This document shows positions 7,865 to 16,546 of a stretch of DNA of 64,000 bases, piece by piece. Source of the stretch: CABQCM01 sp965145485 (GTDB taxonomy: Bacteria > Bacillota > Clostridia > Oscillospirales > Acutalibacteraceae); contig CBCTCU010000006.1 in NCBI GenBank assembly GCA_965145485.1, positions 43,924-107,923 of the forward strand. The letters are read 5' to 3'. The notes beneath the pieces were generated by a model, which saw only the letters and a list, made by a program, of their open reading frames with translations, did not search any database and was not told the DNA's origin. The first letter of the stretch is position 1, and each line of letters begins with the position of its first letter. The translations under genes were made by a program, and so were the position numbers.

Positions 7865-8587
7865 CTAACAATTGAGCAGTTCTCGCAGCCTGCCCAAGAT
7901 GACCCTCTCCCTCCGGGATACCTGCACCTGGGTCATCCCCAGCTCCTGTGCGGTCTGGGTTTGGGTCTTGGATTCAAAATACCGCAAATGGATCAGCCGG
8001 CGATCCCGCTCCTCCAGGTGCTCCATCACCTCGTTTAAGGCAAGGCGGTCCCCGGTCTCCTCCTCGGCCGAGTCGACCGGGATGTCCATTTCACGCTCCT
8101 CCTCATCCTCGCCGCAGTGGCTCAGGGATAAGGCCGGGCGCGCGGCGCACAGGGCCTCGGCCGCTTCCTCGGCGCTGATCTTCAAGGCGGCGGCAACCTC
8201 GCTCACCGACGGTTCCCGGCCGAGCTCCATCGCCAGGCGCTGGCTGGCCCGGGACGCCTTGAGAGAACGTTCTTTGAGGGTACGGCCCACCTTCACGGTG
8301 CCCCCGTCGCGAAACAGACGCTTGATCTCCCCTAAAATGACCGGTACGGCATAGGTGGAAAAGCACAGCCCCCTGGATGGGTCAAAGTTTTGGGCCGCCT
8401 TGACCAGCCCGAGGCAGCCGGCCTGATACAGGTCGTCGTATTCGATACCGCGCCCCTGGAAACGATGGCAGCAGCTATGTACCAAGCCAAGATTGTCGGT
8501 AATAAAACCGTCGCTGCCAACTTCACTTCCCAATTCCGGCTTGGCGGAGGCTTCCCCGTCGGAATGAAGGAGCGTCAAAGAGGTCAC
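7865..8587 (-). CDS. sigF: Sporulation sigma factor SigF
   Basis: Forespore-specific RNA polymerase sigma factor of 240 residues. It has region 2 (DDLYQAGCLGLVKAAQNFDPSRG...STYAVPVILGEIKRLFRD), region 3, and a region 4 helix-turn-helix (TQTAQELGMTQVQVSRRE). The start is GTG, overlapping the spoIIAB stop by 4 nt, which implies translational coupling. The identity as SigF rather than SigG rests on its position as third gene behind spoIIAA and spoIIAB, the anti-anti-sigma and anti-sigma factors that control it. The presence of the full operon shows the organism can, or its ancestor could, form endospores. Confidence 0.95.
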   Translation of the reverse strand: MTSLTLLHSDGEASAKPELGSEVGSDGFITDNLGLVHSCCHRFQGRGIEYDDLYQAGCLGLVKAAQNFDPSRGLCFSTYAVPVILGEIKRLFRDGGTVKVGRTLKERSLKASRASQRLAMELGREPSVSEVAAALKISAEEAAEALCAARPALSLSHCGEDEEEREMDIPVDSAEEETGDRLALNEVMEHLEERDRRLIHLRYFESKTQTQTAQELGMTQVQVSRRERVILGRLRELLNC

Positions 8588-9033
8588 GGCCGGTCTGCGC
8601 CGCGCGCGCGCAGACTGAGGGTCTTGCTGAGGGTGACGGTCGTCCCCTTCCCCGGGGTAGAGTGCACCCGGACGCCATCCATAAAGCTCTGCATGACAGC
8701 AAATCCCAGGCCGGCCCGCTCCCCTCCCGCCGTGGTAAACAGCGGCTCCATCGCACGGTCGATATCCTCGATACCACAGCCGGTATCGCGCACCTTGATA
8801 CGAATTTTTCCATTATCGTATATGCCCACCGTCAGATAAATGGGCCCAAGATTATCCCGATAAGCGTGTACGATACAGTTGGTCACCGCCTCCGACACGG
8901 CGGTCTTGATGTCGTTGAGTTCGTCCACCGTTGGGTCGAGCTGCGCGATAAAGGCGGCGACCGCCACGCGGGCAAAGCTTTCGTTGCAGGAACGGGAAAG
9001 CAGGGTGATTTTCATTTCGTTTTGCGCTTTCAT
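8584..9033 (-). CDS. spoIIAB: Anti-sigma F factor SpoIIAB
   Basis: Serine kinase of the GHKL fold that holds SigF inactive and phosphorylates SpoIIAA. The ATP-binding boxes are visible: N-box EAVTNCIVHAY, G1 VRDTGCGI, G2 GLGFAVM, and GKGTTVTL near the C-terminus. Length 149 is typical. The ATG overlaps the spoIIAA stop by 4 nt (ATGA) and the stop overlaps the sigF GTG, so all three genes are translationally coupled. RBS AAAGGAG lies 10 nt upstream. Confidence 0.96.
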   Translation of the reverse strand: MKAQNEMKITLLSRSCNESFARVAVAAFIAQLDPTVDELNDIKTAVSEAVTNCIVHAYRDNLGPIYLTVGIYDNGKIRIKVRDTGCGIEDIDRAMEPLFTTAGGERAGLGFAVMQSFMDGVRVHSTPGKGTTVTLSKTLSLRARGADRP

Positions 9034-9353
9034 GCCTTTTTCACTCCTTTTTCAATGACCGCCAGCCGGTCGAGGCCGGCAATGCGCATCACTTTGTATA
9101 TCTGCGGCGAGGTGTTGACCACCTGAACCTGTCCCCCCTGGAACTGCATTTGCCGGTAACGCCCCATGACCAGGCCGATGCCCGAGCTGTCCATAAAGGT
9201 GACATCCCGAAAGTCGAGAATCAACAGATCGGCCATGCTCTTTTGAATTTCGGCGTCGATCTCTTCGCGGATGAGCCGAGCCGAATGATGGTCCAGTTCC
9301 CCTTCCAGATAGGCGGTGATGACGTGGTTGCTCGATTCCAATTTGACTGACAC
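9030..9353 (-). CDS. spoIIAA: Anti-sigma F factor antagonist SpoIIAA
   Basis: STAS-domain protein whose unphosphorylated form releases SigF from SpoIIAB. It shows EGELDHHSA and the conserved phospho-serine motif FMDSSGIGLVMGRY. I place the start at the in-frame GTG (9353), because an AAAGGA site lies 12 nt before it and family members begin here. The ATG nine codons upstream (9380) has no ribosome binding site and would put AAAGGA inside the gene. It is the first gene of the operon. I could not identify a convincing SigH promoter in the upstream 100 bp. Confidence 0.93.
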   Translation of the reverse strand: MSVKLESSNHVITAYLEGELDHHSARLIREEIDAEIQKSMADLLILDFRDVTFMDSSGIGLVMGRYRQMQFQGGQVQVVNTSPQIYKVMRIAGLDRLAVIEKGVKKA

Positions 9354-9380
9354 GGTGCTGACACATCCTTTCGTATTCAC

Positions 9381-9701
9381 AATCCATGCGGGGCATTGGC
9401 TATGCCAGACCAGCCAACGCCGCCGTCGTTTTTTCTTTCAAACACCTCTTTCCTCCAACCCTGTCCGGCGCAATCCTTCCCTCGGCACCCTGTGCGGCCT
9501 CGAAGCTTCCGCCGTGGCATATTGGCAGCGTTACCGCCGCAAGGCACAAAGCGCCCGGCCGCCCCGCGCAAAAGGCCGATCGGGTCCCAGAGGCAACTCG
9601 CAAACAAACAGGCTGAGAATGCAGATTCCATACGCCGGGACGGCGCAACGCGCAACGCCATCCACCGAGAAAAACGCGCTATCCGTATCTCCCGGCATAG
9701 A
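9381..9701. other. Gene-free stretch upstream of spoIIAA
   Basis: About 320 bp with no supportable gene. It must contain the spoIIA operon promoter, but neither a SigA nor a clear SigH promoter is visible. Confidence 0.4.
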
Positions 9702-9733
9702 AAAATCCCCTATCCAAAAGGATAGGGGATTTT
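9702..9733. terminator. Bidirectional terminator after folC
   Basis: Perfect 14-bp inverted repeat (AAAATCCCCTATCC arm) with an AAAA loop and TTTT on both outer sides. It ends the valS-lipoprotein-folC transcript. Confidence 0.85.
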
Positions 9734-9768
9734 GCCTTAGTTTGCACGTAGAATCTGTCGTCGACTTT

Positions 9769-11055
9769 TCAGCCTTCTTGCAAAAAAGCCTCTACGATGG
9801 GGCGCATCTGGGCGGCGAGATAAAAAGAACCCAAAACCACCACCGGCCGGCCGGCCGCCCTTTGGACTGCGTTGGCAACGAGTTCACGGTTCACCACAGC
9901 CGGTGTGGATGGCACGCCATGCGCCTTTAGGCAGCGGGCCAACTCCTCCGCTGGGAGAGCGCGCGGATTGTCCGGGGAAACGGCGTATGCCTGCGCAACA
10001 AATGGGGCCAGGGAACCGATCACCGCCTCATAATTTTTATCCCGCAGCATTCCCCAAATGGCGACGGCCTTTTTCTCCCCCAGATGGGTGTGAAAAACGT
10101 CGGCCATGGCTTTCGCGCCGCCCGGATTGTGCGTACCGTCGACCAGGATGGGCGGGTTATCCGACATCCATTCCATTCGGGCGGGCATGGAGGCCGCCGC
10201 GATCCCGCTCCGGATCGCCTCCTGCGCAACGGGCAGGCCCCGCGTCGAAAGGCGTTCGGCGGTTTCGATGGCGCACAGCGCATTCGAAAGCTGGAAATGG
10301 CCGCAAAAGGGGATGTGCAGCCTCTCCCCCTTCCATATCGCGTCGGTTCCGTCCAGTCCCTCCCGGACGACCGAAAGCGCCTGAAAAGAGGGCAGACACA
10401 CGATAGCGTCCTGCTTGGCCGCGGCCTCCATGATCACGCCCAGTGCGGCTGGGTCCTGGTCCGGGCAGGTCACACACAAGCCGTTCTTCTTGATTATCCC
10501 CGCCTTTTCACCGGCGATCTGTTCCACCGTATCGCCAAGGATATCGGTGTGATCGAGAGAAATGGAGGTAATCACCGAAACCAGTGGACACTCCACAACA
10601 TTGGTGGAATCGTACCGGCCCCCAAGCCCGGTCTCGAGGACGACGGCGTCGCAGCGCCTTTCGCTGAAATAGGCAAAGGCGGCCGCCGTAATAAATTCAA
10701 ATTCAGTCGGCCCCTTACCCGATTGCGCCATACCGTCGGCCTCGGCGCGTACCCGGGCGGCGATGCGGGCAAAATCCTCTTTGGCGATCATGCCGCCATC
10801 GACCTGGATGCGCTCGCGAAAATCGATCACATAAGGGGAAATAAACAGCCCCGTTCGATACCCCGCGCTCTTTAAAATGCTGCTGAGCATGGCGCAGGTG
10901 GAACCCTTCCCATTCGTGCCGGCAACGTGGACCACCCGCAGCCCTTTGTGCGGGTTGCCCAGCCGGTCCAGCAGCTCGCGAATTCGTTCCAGCCCCGGCT
11001 TCATCCCAAAACGCAGCAGCGAATGGGTGTAGCGCAGCGCTTGCTCATAGGTCAT
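9769..11055 (-). CDS. folC: Folylpolyglutamate synthase / dihydrofolate synthase
   Basis: Mur-ligase-family enzyme of 428 residues that joins glutamate to dihydropteroate or folates using ATP, in the cytoplasm. Visible motifs are the P-loop VAGTNGKGST (about 44-53), the TSISLDHTDILGDTVEQIAGEKAGIIK block, and the C-terminal DGTHNPGGAKA. It is the last gene of a minus-strand series valS, lipoprotein, folC; valS-folC linkage is common in Firmicutes. A perfect terminator follows. A GGAAAGG site lies 11 nt before the ATG. Confidence 0.96.
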   Translation of the reverse strand: MTYEQALRYTHSLLRFGMKPGLERIRELLDRLGNPHKGLRVVHVAGTNGKGSTCAMLSSILKSAGYRTGLFISPYVIDFRERIQVDGGMIAKEDFARIAARVRAEADGMAQSGKGPTEFEFITAAAFAYFSERRCDAVVLETGLGGRYDSTNVVECPLVSVITSISLDHTDILGDTVEQIAGEKAGIIKKNGLCVTCPDQDPAALGVIMEAAAKQDAIVCLPSFQALSVVREGLDGTDAIWKGERLHIPFCGHFQLSNALCAIETAERLSTRGLPVAQEAIRSGIAAASMPARMEWMSDNPPILVDGTHNPGGAKAMADVFHTHLGEKKAVAIWGMLRDKNYEAVIGSLAPFVAQAYAVSPDNPRALPAEELARCLKAHGVPSTPAVVNRELVANAVQRAAGRPVVVLGSFYLAAQMRPIVEAFLQEG

Positions 11056-11089
11056 AGTTTCATCGGCCTTTCCACCGTGGAGTACAGTA

Positions 11090-11539
11090 TCATTCTGTCT
11101 TCAAAAACATATAAATCCAGTCGTCGTCGGTCAGCAATAGGGTTTGCATGGAGTCATCCGATACATAGCGGGCGCCGCATACGGCCTCCATCACCGACCC
11201 ATCATCCAATTCCACCGTCCAGGCCGTCGTACCATTGTCCTCATCTTCCCGATCCAGCCCCCAGTGGGGAATCAGGCTGTACGTCCCGGTGCGGACATCG
11301 CCGTCCTCAATCAGCTGCAGCGTCCCATCCTCTGAAACGATCACCTGGGCGTCTTTTTTCTCCCCATCGTATTCCTCATAGCCGTCGTAAGCCTGGCCCA
11401 TCGCCAAATAGCTGCCGTCGGCCGCGCTAAGCGTCTCCAGCGTCCACGTACCCACGATGACGGACTGCCCCGGCGAGCAGGCGGTCAGGCATACAAGAAA
11501 GAAAACCAGCGTCACAAAAGCTTGCAGTCTGTGTTTCAT
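11090..11539 (-). CDS. Small putative lipoprotein
   Basis: A 149-residue protein with a lipoprotein signal peptide: MKHRLQ, hydrophobic core, lipobox LTAC at about residues 18-21. The mature part is acidic and beta-rich (IVGTWTLETLSAADGSYL, DGTLQLIEDGDVRTGTYSL), resembling small lipocalin-like or DUF-type domains in which a GTW motif starts the barrel. The start is the second in-frame ATG, preceded by GAGGAAG; the upstream ATG has no site. It sits between valS and folC, 34 nt before folC. Function unknown; membrane-anchored and exported by inference. Confidence 0.7.
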   Translation of the reverse strand: MKHRLQAFVTLVFFLVCLTACSPGQSVIVGTWTLETLSAADGSYLAMGQAYDGYEEYDGEKKDAQVIVSEDGTLQLIEDGDVRTGTYSLIPHWGLDREDEDNGTTAWTVELDDGSVMEAVCGARYVSDDSMQTLLLTDDDWIYMFLKTE

Positions 11540-11713
11540 CAAAGCACTTCCTCTCAGCACTGTTAAAGGACACACGCAATGGAGAAACCCTGAGACGCAG
11601 GCCAGCGCGCTGCCGGCAGTACAACCGTTAACCTATCTCCTTCCGGCAGGGCGCGCCCGCATCAACGATCATGCTTTGCGGGGAAAAGTAGAATCCGTAG
11701 GAAAACAAAAACG

Positions 11714-14338
11714 CTATTTTTGGAGGGACTGTATGCTCTGCTCTAGCATCGCGAGCTTTTCCCTCAGCTTGGCGGCTGCGTCGCGCTGATTCTGCACAAC
11801 AGCCTCCGGCGCTTTGGATACAAAACCCTCGTTGCTCAGCTTTGCCATGACGTTAGAAAGATTTTTTTCGGCCGCGGCCTGCTCTTTTTTCAGCCGCGCC
11901 AACTCTGCCTGGACGTCAATGAGCTCCTCCATGGGGATAAAGATACGCGCGTCGTCAGTGACCACGCTCACAGCCCCTTCGATCGACCACTCGGCCCCAA
12001 CCTCAACCCGGGAAGCCGAGGCCAGCCGCTCAAAGAAAGCCGAGCCGGTGCGGAAGGTATCCTCGTACTGTGTGGCCACATAGATCGCCGCCTTGCGGGA
12101 GGGTGGAACATTCATCTCCGCCCGGCGGTTGCGCACCCCGCGGATCGCCGCCATAATGCGGTTCATCTCCCCTTCGGCCTGGGGGAAGTGCAGTCCCTCG
12201 TCGTAGCGCGGCCAGTCCGAGACCATGATCGACTCACCGGTATGGGGCAGGGTCTGCCAGATTTCCTCGGTAATAAAGGGCATAAAGGGATGCAACAACT
12301 TCAAAGTATTCGAAAGCACGTACACCAGCACGGCCCTGGCCTGCGCGGCCGCCTCGCCGCCCGCCTGAAGCCGGATCTTGCTCAGCTCAATGTACCAGTC
12401 GCACAAGATATCCCAAATAAAATCATACAGCTTCTGTACCGCGATGCCAAGCTCAAACTTTTCAAGATTATCGGTCACCTCGCCAACCAGGGTGTTAAAC
12501 TGGCTGACGATCCACTGATCCTCCAGCACGAGCTCGCTGGGAAGGGCGGGAGCCGGCTCATCCTCGGGCAGGTTCATCAGCACAAAGCGGCTCGCATTCC
12601 AAAGCTTATTGGCAAAGTTTCGGGAAGCCTCAACCCGCTCGGGCAGAAAACGCATATCGTTGCCCGGGCTGTTGCCGGTAGCGAGCATAAAGCGCAGGGC
12701 GTCGGCGCCATACTGGTCGATGATCTCGAGCGGATCGATGCCGTTGCCCAGCGACTTGGACATCTTCCTGCCCTGCGCGTCGCGTACCAGGCCATGGATG
12801 AGCACGGTATCAAAAGGCGCCCGGCCGGTCTGCTCAATCCCCGAAAACATCATACGCATAACCCAAAAAGGAATAATATCGTAACCGGTGACCAGGGTGT
12901 TGGTGGGATAGAAATACGCAAAGTCCTCGGTCTTCTCCGGCCATCCAAGCGTGGAAAAAGGCCAGAGCGCAGAGGAAAACCAGGTGTCGAGGGTGTCCTC
13001 ATCCTGATGCAGGTGGCTTCCGCCGCATTTGGGGCAGAGCGTCGGGTCCTCCCGCTGCACGATAATCTCGCCGCAGTCCTCACAATAGAATGCCGGAATG
13101 CGGTGCCCCCACCACAGCTGGCGGGAAATGCACCAGTCGCGGATGTTTTCCAGCCAGTGGAAGTAGATTTTTTCAAACCGCTCGGGGACGAATTTGGTCT
13201 CCCCCTTCTTGACCGCTTCAATCGCGGGGCCGGCCAGCGGCTTCATCTTCACAAACCACTGCATAGACACCCGGGGCTCGATGGTAGTGCCGCAGCGATA
13301 GCAGCCACCCACGTTGTGCTTGAGCGGCTCGATCTTGAGAAGGTAGCCCTGCTCCTTCAGATCCTCTACAATGGCCTTGCGGCACTCCAAAATGGTCATA
13401 CCCTCATATTTACCGGCCAGTTCGTTCATATGGCCATCCTCCGTGGTGACCGTCACCACCGGGAGGTTATGCCGCAGGCCTACCTCAAAGTCGTTGGGAT
13501 CGTGGGCCGGTGTGATTTTCACCACGCCGGTACCAAAATCCATCTCCACGTACTCGTCGGCAATTAAGGGGATTTCTTTATTCACAATCGGCAAAACGAG
13601 CATCTTACCCACCTGCTCGCGATAGCGCGCATCCTCCGGGTGGACGGCCACCGCCGTATCGCCCAGCATGGTTTCGGGCCGGGTAGTCGCCAGCTCAATA
13701 TACCCGCTGCCATCCGCAAAGGGATAGCGCAGATGATAGAAATAAGCGTCCTTCTCCTCATAGGTTACCTCCGCGTCGGAGATGGAGGTCTGGCAGTGGG
13801 TGCACCAGTTGACGATGCGCTCGCCGCGGTAGATCAACCCCTTTTCATACAAGCGGACAAAGACCTCGCGCACCGCCTTGGAGCAACCCTCGTCCATGGT
13901 AAAGCGCTCCCGCTCCCAGTCGCAGGAGGAGCCCATTTTGCGAAGCTGGCTGGTGATGCGGTTGCCATAGGTGTTCTTCCACGCCCACGCCCGCTTCAAG
14001 AACCCTTCGCGCCCGATATCGGCTTTGGTAACCCCCTCCTCGGCCATGGCCGCAACGATCTTGGCTTCAGTGGCGATGGAGGCGTGATCGACCCCCGGCA
14101 CCCACAAAGCGGCATAGCCCTGCATCCGGCGGAAGCGGATGAGGATATCCTGCAAGGTATTGTCCAGCGCGTGCCCCATGTGGAGCTGACCGGTAATATT
14201 GGGAGGGGGCATGACAATGGTATACGGCTTTTTGCCCGGGTCTATCTGGGTATGGAAATAGCCGCTCTTCTGCCAGAATTCATAGGTACGGCCCTCCACC
14301 GACTTTGGATCGTATATCTTATCGAGTTGCTTGGGCAT
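11714..14338 (-). CDS. valS: Valyl-tRNA synthetase
   Basis: Class I aminoacyl-tRNA synthetase, 874 residues. HIGH motif variant PPPNITGQLHMGHA (near residue 45), KMSKS motif GRKMSKSLGNGIDP, a full editing domain, the anticodon-binding region, and the C-terminal coiled coil (AELARLKKEQAAAEKNL) typical of ValS. The start MPKQLDK is preferred: AAAAGGATG lies about 10 nt upstream, whereas the upstream ATG (14368) is unsupported. The promoter lies about 120 nt upstream with no T-box element, unlike many Firmicutes valS genes. Confidence 0.98.
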   Translation of the reverse strand: MPKQLDKIYDPKSVEGRTYEFWQKSGYFHTQIDPGKKPYTIVMPPPNITGQLHMGHALDNTLQDILIRFRRMQGYAALWVPGVDHASIATEAKIVAAMAEEGVTKADIGREGFLKRAWAWKNTYGNRITSQLRKMGSSCDWERERFTMDEGCSKAVREVFVRLYEKGLIYRGERIVNWCTHCQTSISDAEVTYEEKDAYFYHLRYPFADGSGYIELATTRPETMLGDTAVAVHPEDARYREQVGKMLVLPIVNKEIPLIADEYVEMDFGTGVVKITPAHDPNDFEVGLRHNLPVVTVTTEDGHMNELAGKYEGMTILECRKAIVEDLKEQGYLLKIEPLKHNVGGCYRCGTTIEPRVSMQWFVKMKPLAGPAIEAVKKGETKFVPERFEKIYFHWLENIRDWCISRQLWWGHRIPAFYCEDCGEIIVQREDPTLCPKCGGSHLHQDEDTLDTWFSSALWPFSTLGWPEKTEDFAYFYPTNTLVTGYDIIPFWVMRMMFSGIEQTGRAPFDTVLIHGLVRDAQGRKMSKSLGNGIDPLEIIDQYGADALRFMLATGNSPGNDMRFLPERVEASRNFANKLWNASRFVLMNLPEDEPAPALPSELVLEDQWIVSQFNTLVGEVTDNLEKFELGIAVQKLYDFIWDILCDWYIELSKIRLQAGGEAAAQARAVLVYVLSNTLKLLHPFMPFITEEIWQTLPHTGESIMVSDWPRYDEGLHFPQAEGEMNRIMAAIRGVRNRRAEMNVPPSRKAAIYVATQYEDTFRTGSAFFERLASASRVEVGAEWSIEGAVSVVTDDARIFIPMEELIDVQAELARLKKEQAAAEKNLSNVMAKLSNEGFVSKAPEAVVQNQRDAAAKLREKLAMLEQSIQSLQK

Positions 14339-14463
14339 AAGTACACATCCTTTTATATCAAATTCCATCCATCCCGCGTCGTCTGCATCGATGGACGGCG
14401 GGCCACAGCGCCAAACATAAATTTCTTTGTAAGCACAGCGTCCACGGGATTGTTTTATTGATT

Positions 14464-14492
14464 ATTTTAACATTAATATAACAACAGGTCAA
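14464..14492 (-). promoter_or_regulatory. valS promoter
   Basis: Minus strand TTGACC (14487-14492), 17-bp spacer, TAAAAT (14464-14469). The leader to the valS start is about 120 nt and contains one hairpin but no T-box sequence or specifier loop. Confidence 0.75.
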
Positions 14493-14501
14493 GTAGAATC
14501 T

Positions 14502-14542
14502 GCCGCCGCGCGGGCACTTGCGCAGTGGCACGGCGGCTTTTT
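14502..14542 (+). terminator. Plus-strand terminator-like hairpin
   Basis: GCCGCCG (14502-14508) pairs with CGGCGGC (14531-14537), followed by TTTTT. No plus-strand gene lies directly upstream, so its transcript is unknown; it could block antisense transcription into the divergent region. Confidence 0.5.
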
Positions 14543-14837
14543 CCTCTCTGTACCGATGGAGCGGTTGCAAAAGTACCGTCGCCATTTCATCCTGTGCTGT
14601 CTCTGCCCTTTGCGCGACCCTCCTTTTTCCCATTTACTAATAAACCAACCTGCAATTTGCGCGCACGGAATGATCCAGAAACTTCCACGAGAAATTCGAC
14701 CGAAATCGCTTTACACACGCGTGGCGCATGGATATAATAAATAAGAAACGATTGTTTGACGGCTGTCTACCTCTGGGTTTGAGACGGGCCGTGAACAGAT
14801 TTCTTTTTCAACGATTTTTAAAGGAGTAATTGATTCC

Positions 14838-15359
14838 ATGTGGAACCCCGATACCCTGCAAGCATACGAGCGGCTCGTGAGAGCGATGGTAGCAAGGCCC
14901 GACGTACAGGCTATGGCGGACATGAAGCAACACGCCAAAGGCGTTAGCTGCCTGGATCATTCCCTTTTCGTCTCTTACCTCAGTTTTTCTTTATGCCGCC
15001 GCTGGCATTGGAACGACAAGGCGGCCGCGCGTGCCGGCCTGCTGCACGATCTTTTTTTATCCACCCGGGAGGAAAACGGGATGGGTTTATGGAAGCATTT
15101 GAGGCTTCATCCGCAAATGGCGCTGGAGAACGCCAAAGCATACGGTCTATCCGCGGTGGAGGAGGATATCATTATAAAACATATGTGGCCGGTCACCATC
15201 TCCAAATTGCCCCGCTATCGTGAATCCATGGTCGTCAATATGGCGGATAAGATATGCACAGTCTGCGAAGTGCTCCGGCTTTATCAGTTGTTTGGCGTAC
15301 GCAAGCGGCTGGGACGCTTTAACTACTCCCGCTGCGAAAAAGCATCCCATGCGGCCTGA
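14838..15359 (+). CDS. HD domain protein
   Basis: A 173-residue HD-superfamily phosphohydrolase-like protein. The metal-binding pattern is visible: H in LDHSLFVSY, HD in GLLHDLFLS, then HPQMALENA and IIKHMW. It matches the general HD-domain (nucleotide or cyclic-nucleotide phosphohydrolase) layout, but the substrate cannot be named. It starts 12 nt after AAAGGAG. No operon partner: a cold-shock gene with its own promoter follows. The C-terminal RRL/FNYSRCEKASHAA is unremarkable. Confidence 0.75.
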   Translation: MWNPDTLQAYERLVRAMVARPDVQAMADMKQHAKGVSCLDHSLFVSYLSFSLCRRWHWNDKAAARAGLLHDLFLSTREENGMGLWKHLRLHPQMALENAKAYGLSAVEEDIIIKHMWPVTISKLPRYRESMVVNMADKICTVCEVLRLYQLFGVRKRLGRFNYSRCEKASHAA

Positions 15360-15505
15360 TTTTGCGACCGGCTCAATTATCGGTTTTGCACCGTGCTTTT
15401 CCCATATTGCTAAGTAAAATCATTCCATCTGCCGTGTGGCATAAAGCGTGGTCGCGGCGCTCAAAACCCGGAACCATAGAACTAGTATAAATATGAAAAA
15501 TCCTC

Positions 15506-15534
15506 TTGACATTTTTATATGCTATGGATATAAT
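15506..15534 (+). promoter_or_regulatory. Cold-shock gene promoter
   Basis: Perfect consensus TTGACA (15506-15511), 17 bp, TATAAT (15529-15534). The untranslated leader is about 125 nt, long as in known cold-shock genes where it acts as an RNA thermosensor. Confidence 0.85.
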
Positions 15535-15665
15535 ATATGTATATATTCCTACGGTACGAATTAAGCTCACATTTTTTGTAAGTCATGGTTCGTTCATGAG
15601 TGCAGAAAATGCGAGCCTTTATTTTTGCACGTGGATATAAATATTTTTTAGGAGGTACCAGGATA

Positions 15666-15878
15666 ATGAACGGTACGGTCAAATGGTTTAACGCAGAAAA
15701 AGGTTATGGATTTATTTCCAACGACGACGGCGGCGAGGATGTCTTTGTGCATTTCTCGTCGATCATGATCGATGGCTTCAAAACCCTCGCCGAGGGCCAG
15801 AAGGTCACCTTTGAAACCGAGCCCGATCCCAAGAACAGCAGCAAGCTGCGTGCTGTCAACGTCGTCCCGGTTCAGTAA
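15666..15878 (+). CDS. Cold-shock protein (CspA/CspB family)
   Basis: A 70-residue single CSD protein that binds single-stranded RNA and DNA and melts mRNA structure. The RNP1 motif KGYGFIS and RNP2 DVFVHFSSI are intact, in the order MNGTVKWFNAEKGYGF. The start is fixed by AGGAGGT 9 nt upstream; an earlier in-frame ATG at 15600 lies in the untranslated leader. It has its own strong promoter and a terminator hairpin downstream, so it is monocistronic. Confidence 0.95.
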   Translation: MNGTVKWFNAEKGYGFISNDDGGEDVFVHFSSIMIDGFKTLAEGQKVTFETEPDPKNSSKLRAVNVVPVQ

Positions 15879-15925
15879 GAGCAAAGCAAAAAACAATCAT
15901 CCCGGTGTGATCTGGGGGATGTGTG

Positions 15926-15964
15926 CACAATGGCGGTACAGCGTTAAGCTGTGCCGCCATTGTG
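15926..15964 (+). terminator. Hairpin after cold-shock gene
   Basis: A 17-bp stem (CACAATGGCGGTACAGC arm, one G-U) with loop GTTAA, followed by TGTTTGG. Probable terminator with a weak T run. Confidence 0.6.
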
Positions 15965-16264
15965 TGTTTGGGTATATGCTTGTTTGAACATCGCTGCCGT
16001 GAATCAGTAGCCCTCGTCGGTACGCACGATGCTCCTTCCCCCGTTGCAGGTCGTGTGCATTCGGCCCCACTCCATAGGATGGATGCATTTCGGTCTTAAC
16101 ATACCTCATCCCGATCCTGCCGGCTTTCGTAGCTGTCAATATCCGCCTTGCGTTTACGTCCCTTATGGAGCGCAGATCAACACTGTGACAGCGGTGATAG
16201 CACCCTATTGATAGGATGGTTATCCTCCATGCTTCGTTGGGGCAAATCATACGGAAAGGGCCGG
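15965..16264. other. Gene-free stretch
   Basis: About 300 bp between the cold-shock terminator and the minus-strand Cys-rich gene. I see no gene or clear signal in it. Confidence 0.4.
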
Positions 16265-16525
16265 TTATAAAAAATTGCAATGAATCTTGCGAAGCCTCCC
16301 AAGCACCTCGTCGTATTGCTCAGCATGGTGGGGCAGAGTGCAGGCCGAGCAATCCTTCCAGCCGTTATCGAGCATGACATAGTCGCCGCCGCACTGGCGA
16401 TAGGGATACAACGGGCAATAGCAAAACAAGCAATTGAAGCCGGCATCCTCCTCTACCGCGTGGCAGGGATACCATTCGCACTCCAAATTACAGAAATACC
16501 GGCTGTTGTTACTCTTTTCTTTCAC
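16265..16525 (-). CDS. Cysteine-rich small domain protein
   Basis: An 86-residue protein matching the cysteine-rich small domain family: RYFCNLECEWYPCHAVEE, FNCLFCYCPLYPYRQCGG, NGWKDCSACTLPHH. The eight or more conserved Cys and His residues point to a metal site. The domain is often found beside or fused to cobalamin or metal-related genes, but its role is unknown. The start is GTG with AGAGGG 8 nt upstream. It follows the membrane-anchored hypothetical gene by 21 nt, so they are probably co-transcribed. Confidence 0.8.
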   Translation of the reverse strand: MKEKSNNSRYFCNLECEWYPCHAVEEDAGFNCLFCYCPLYPYRQCGGDYVMLDNGWKDCSACTLPHHAEQYDEVLGRLRKIHCNFL

Positions 16526-16546
16526 AATGGTTACCCTCTGGCCCTT

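Noticed and set aside
9381..9470. SigH promoter of the spoIIA operon
   Set aside because: Only poor matches (AGGAAA with GAAAG at the wrong spacing; GTGAAT without a -35).
12188..13567. Long plus-strand open frame opposite valS
   Set aside because: Shadow of valS; no ribosome binding site and composition typical of antisense frames.
14339..14460. T-box riboswitch ahead of valS
   Set aside because: Leader too short and no T-box consensus or antiterminator found.
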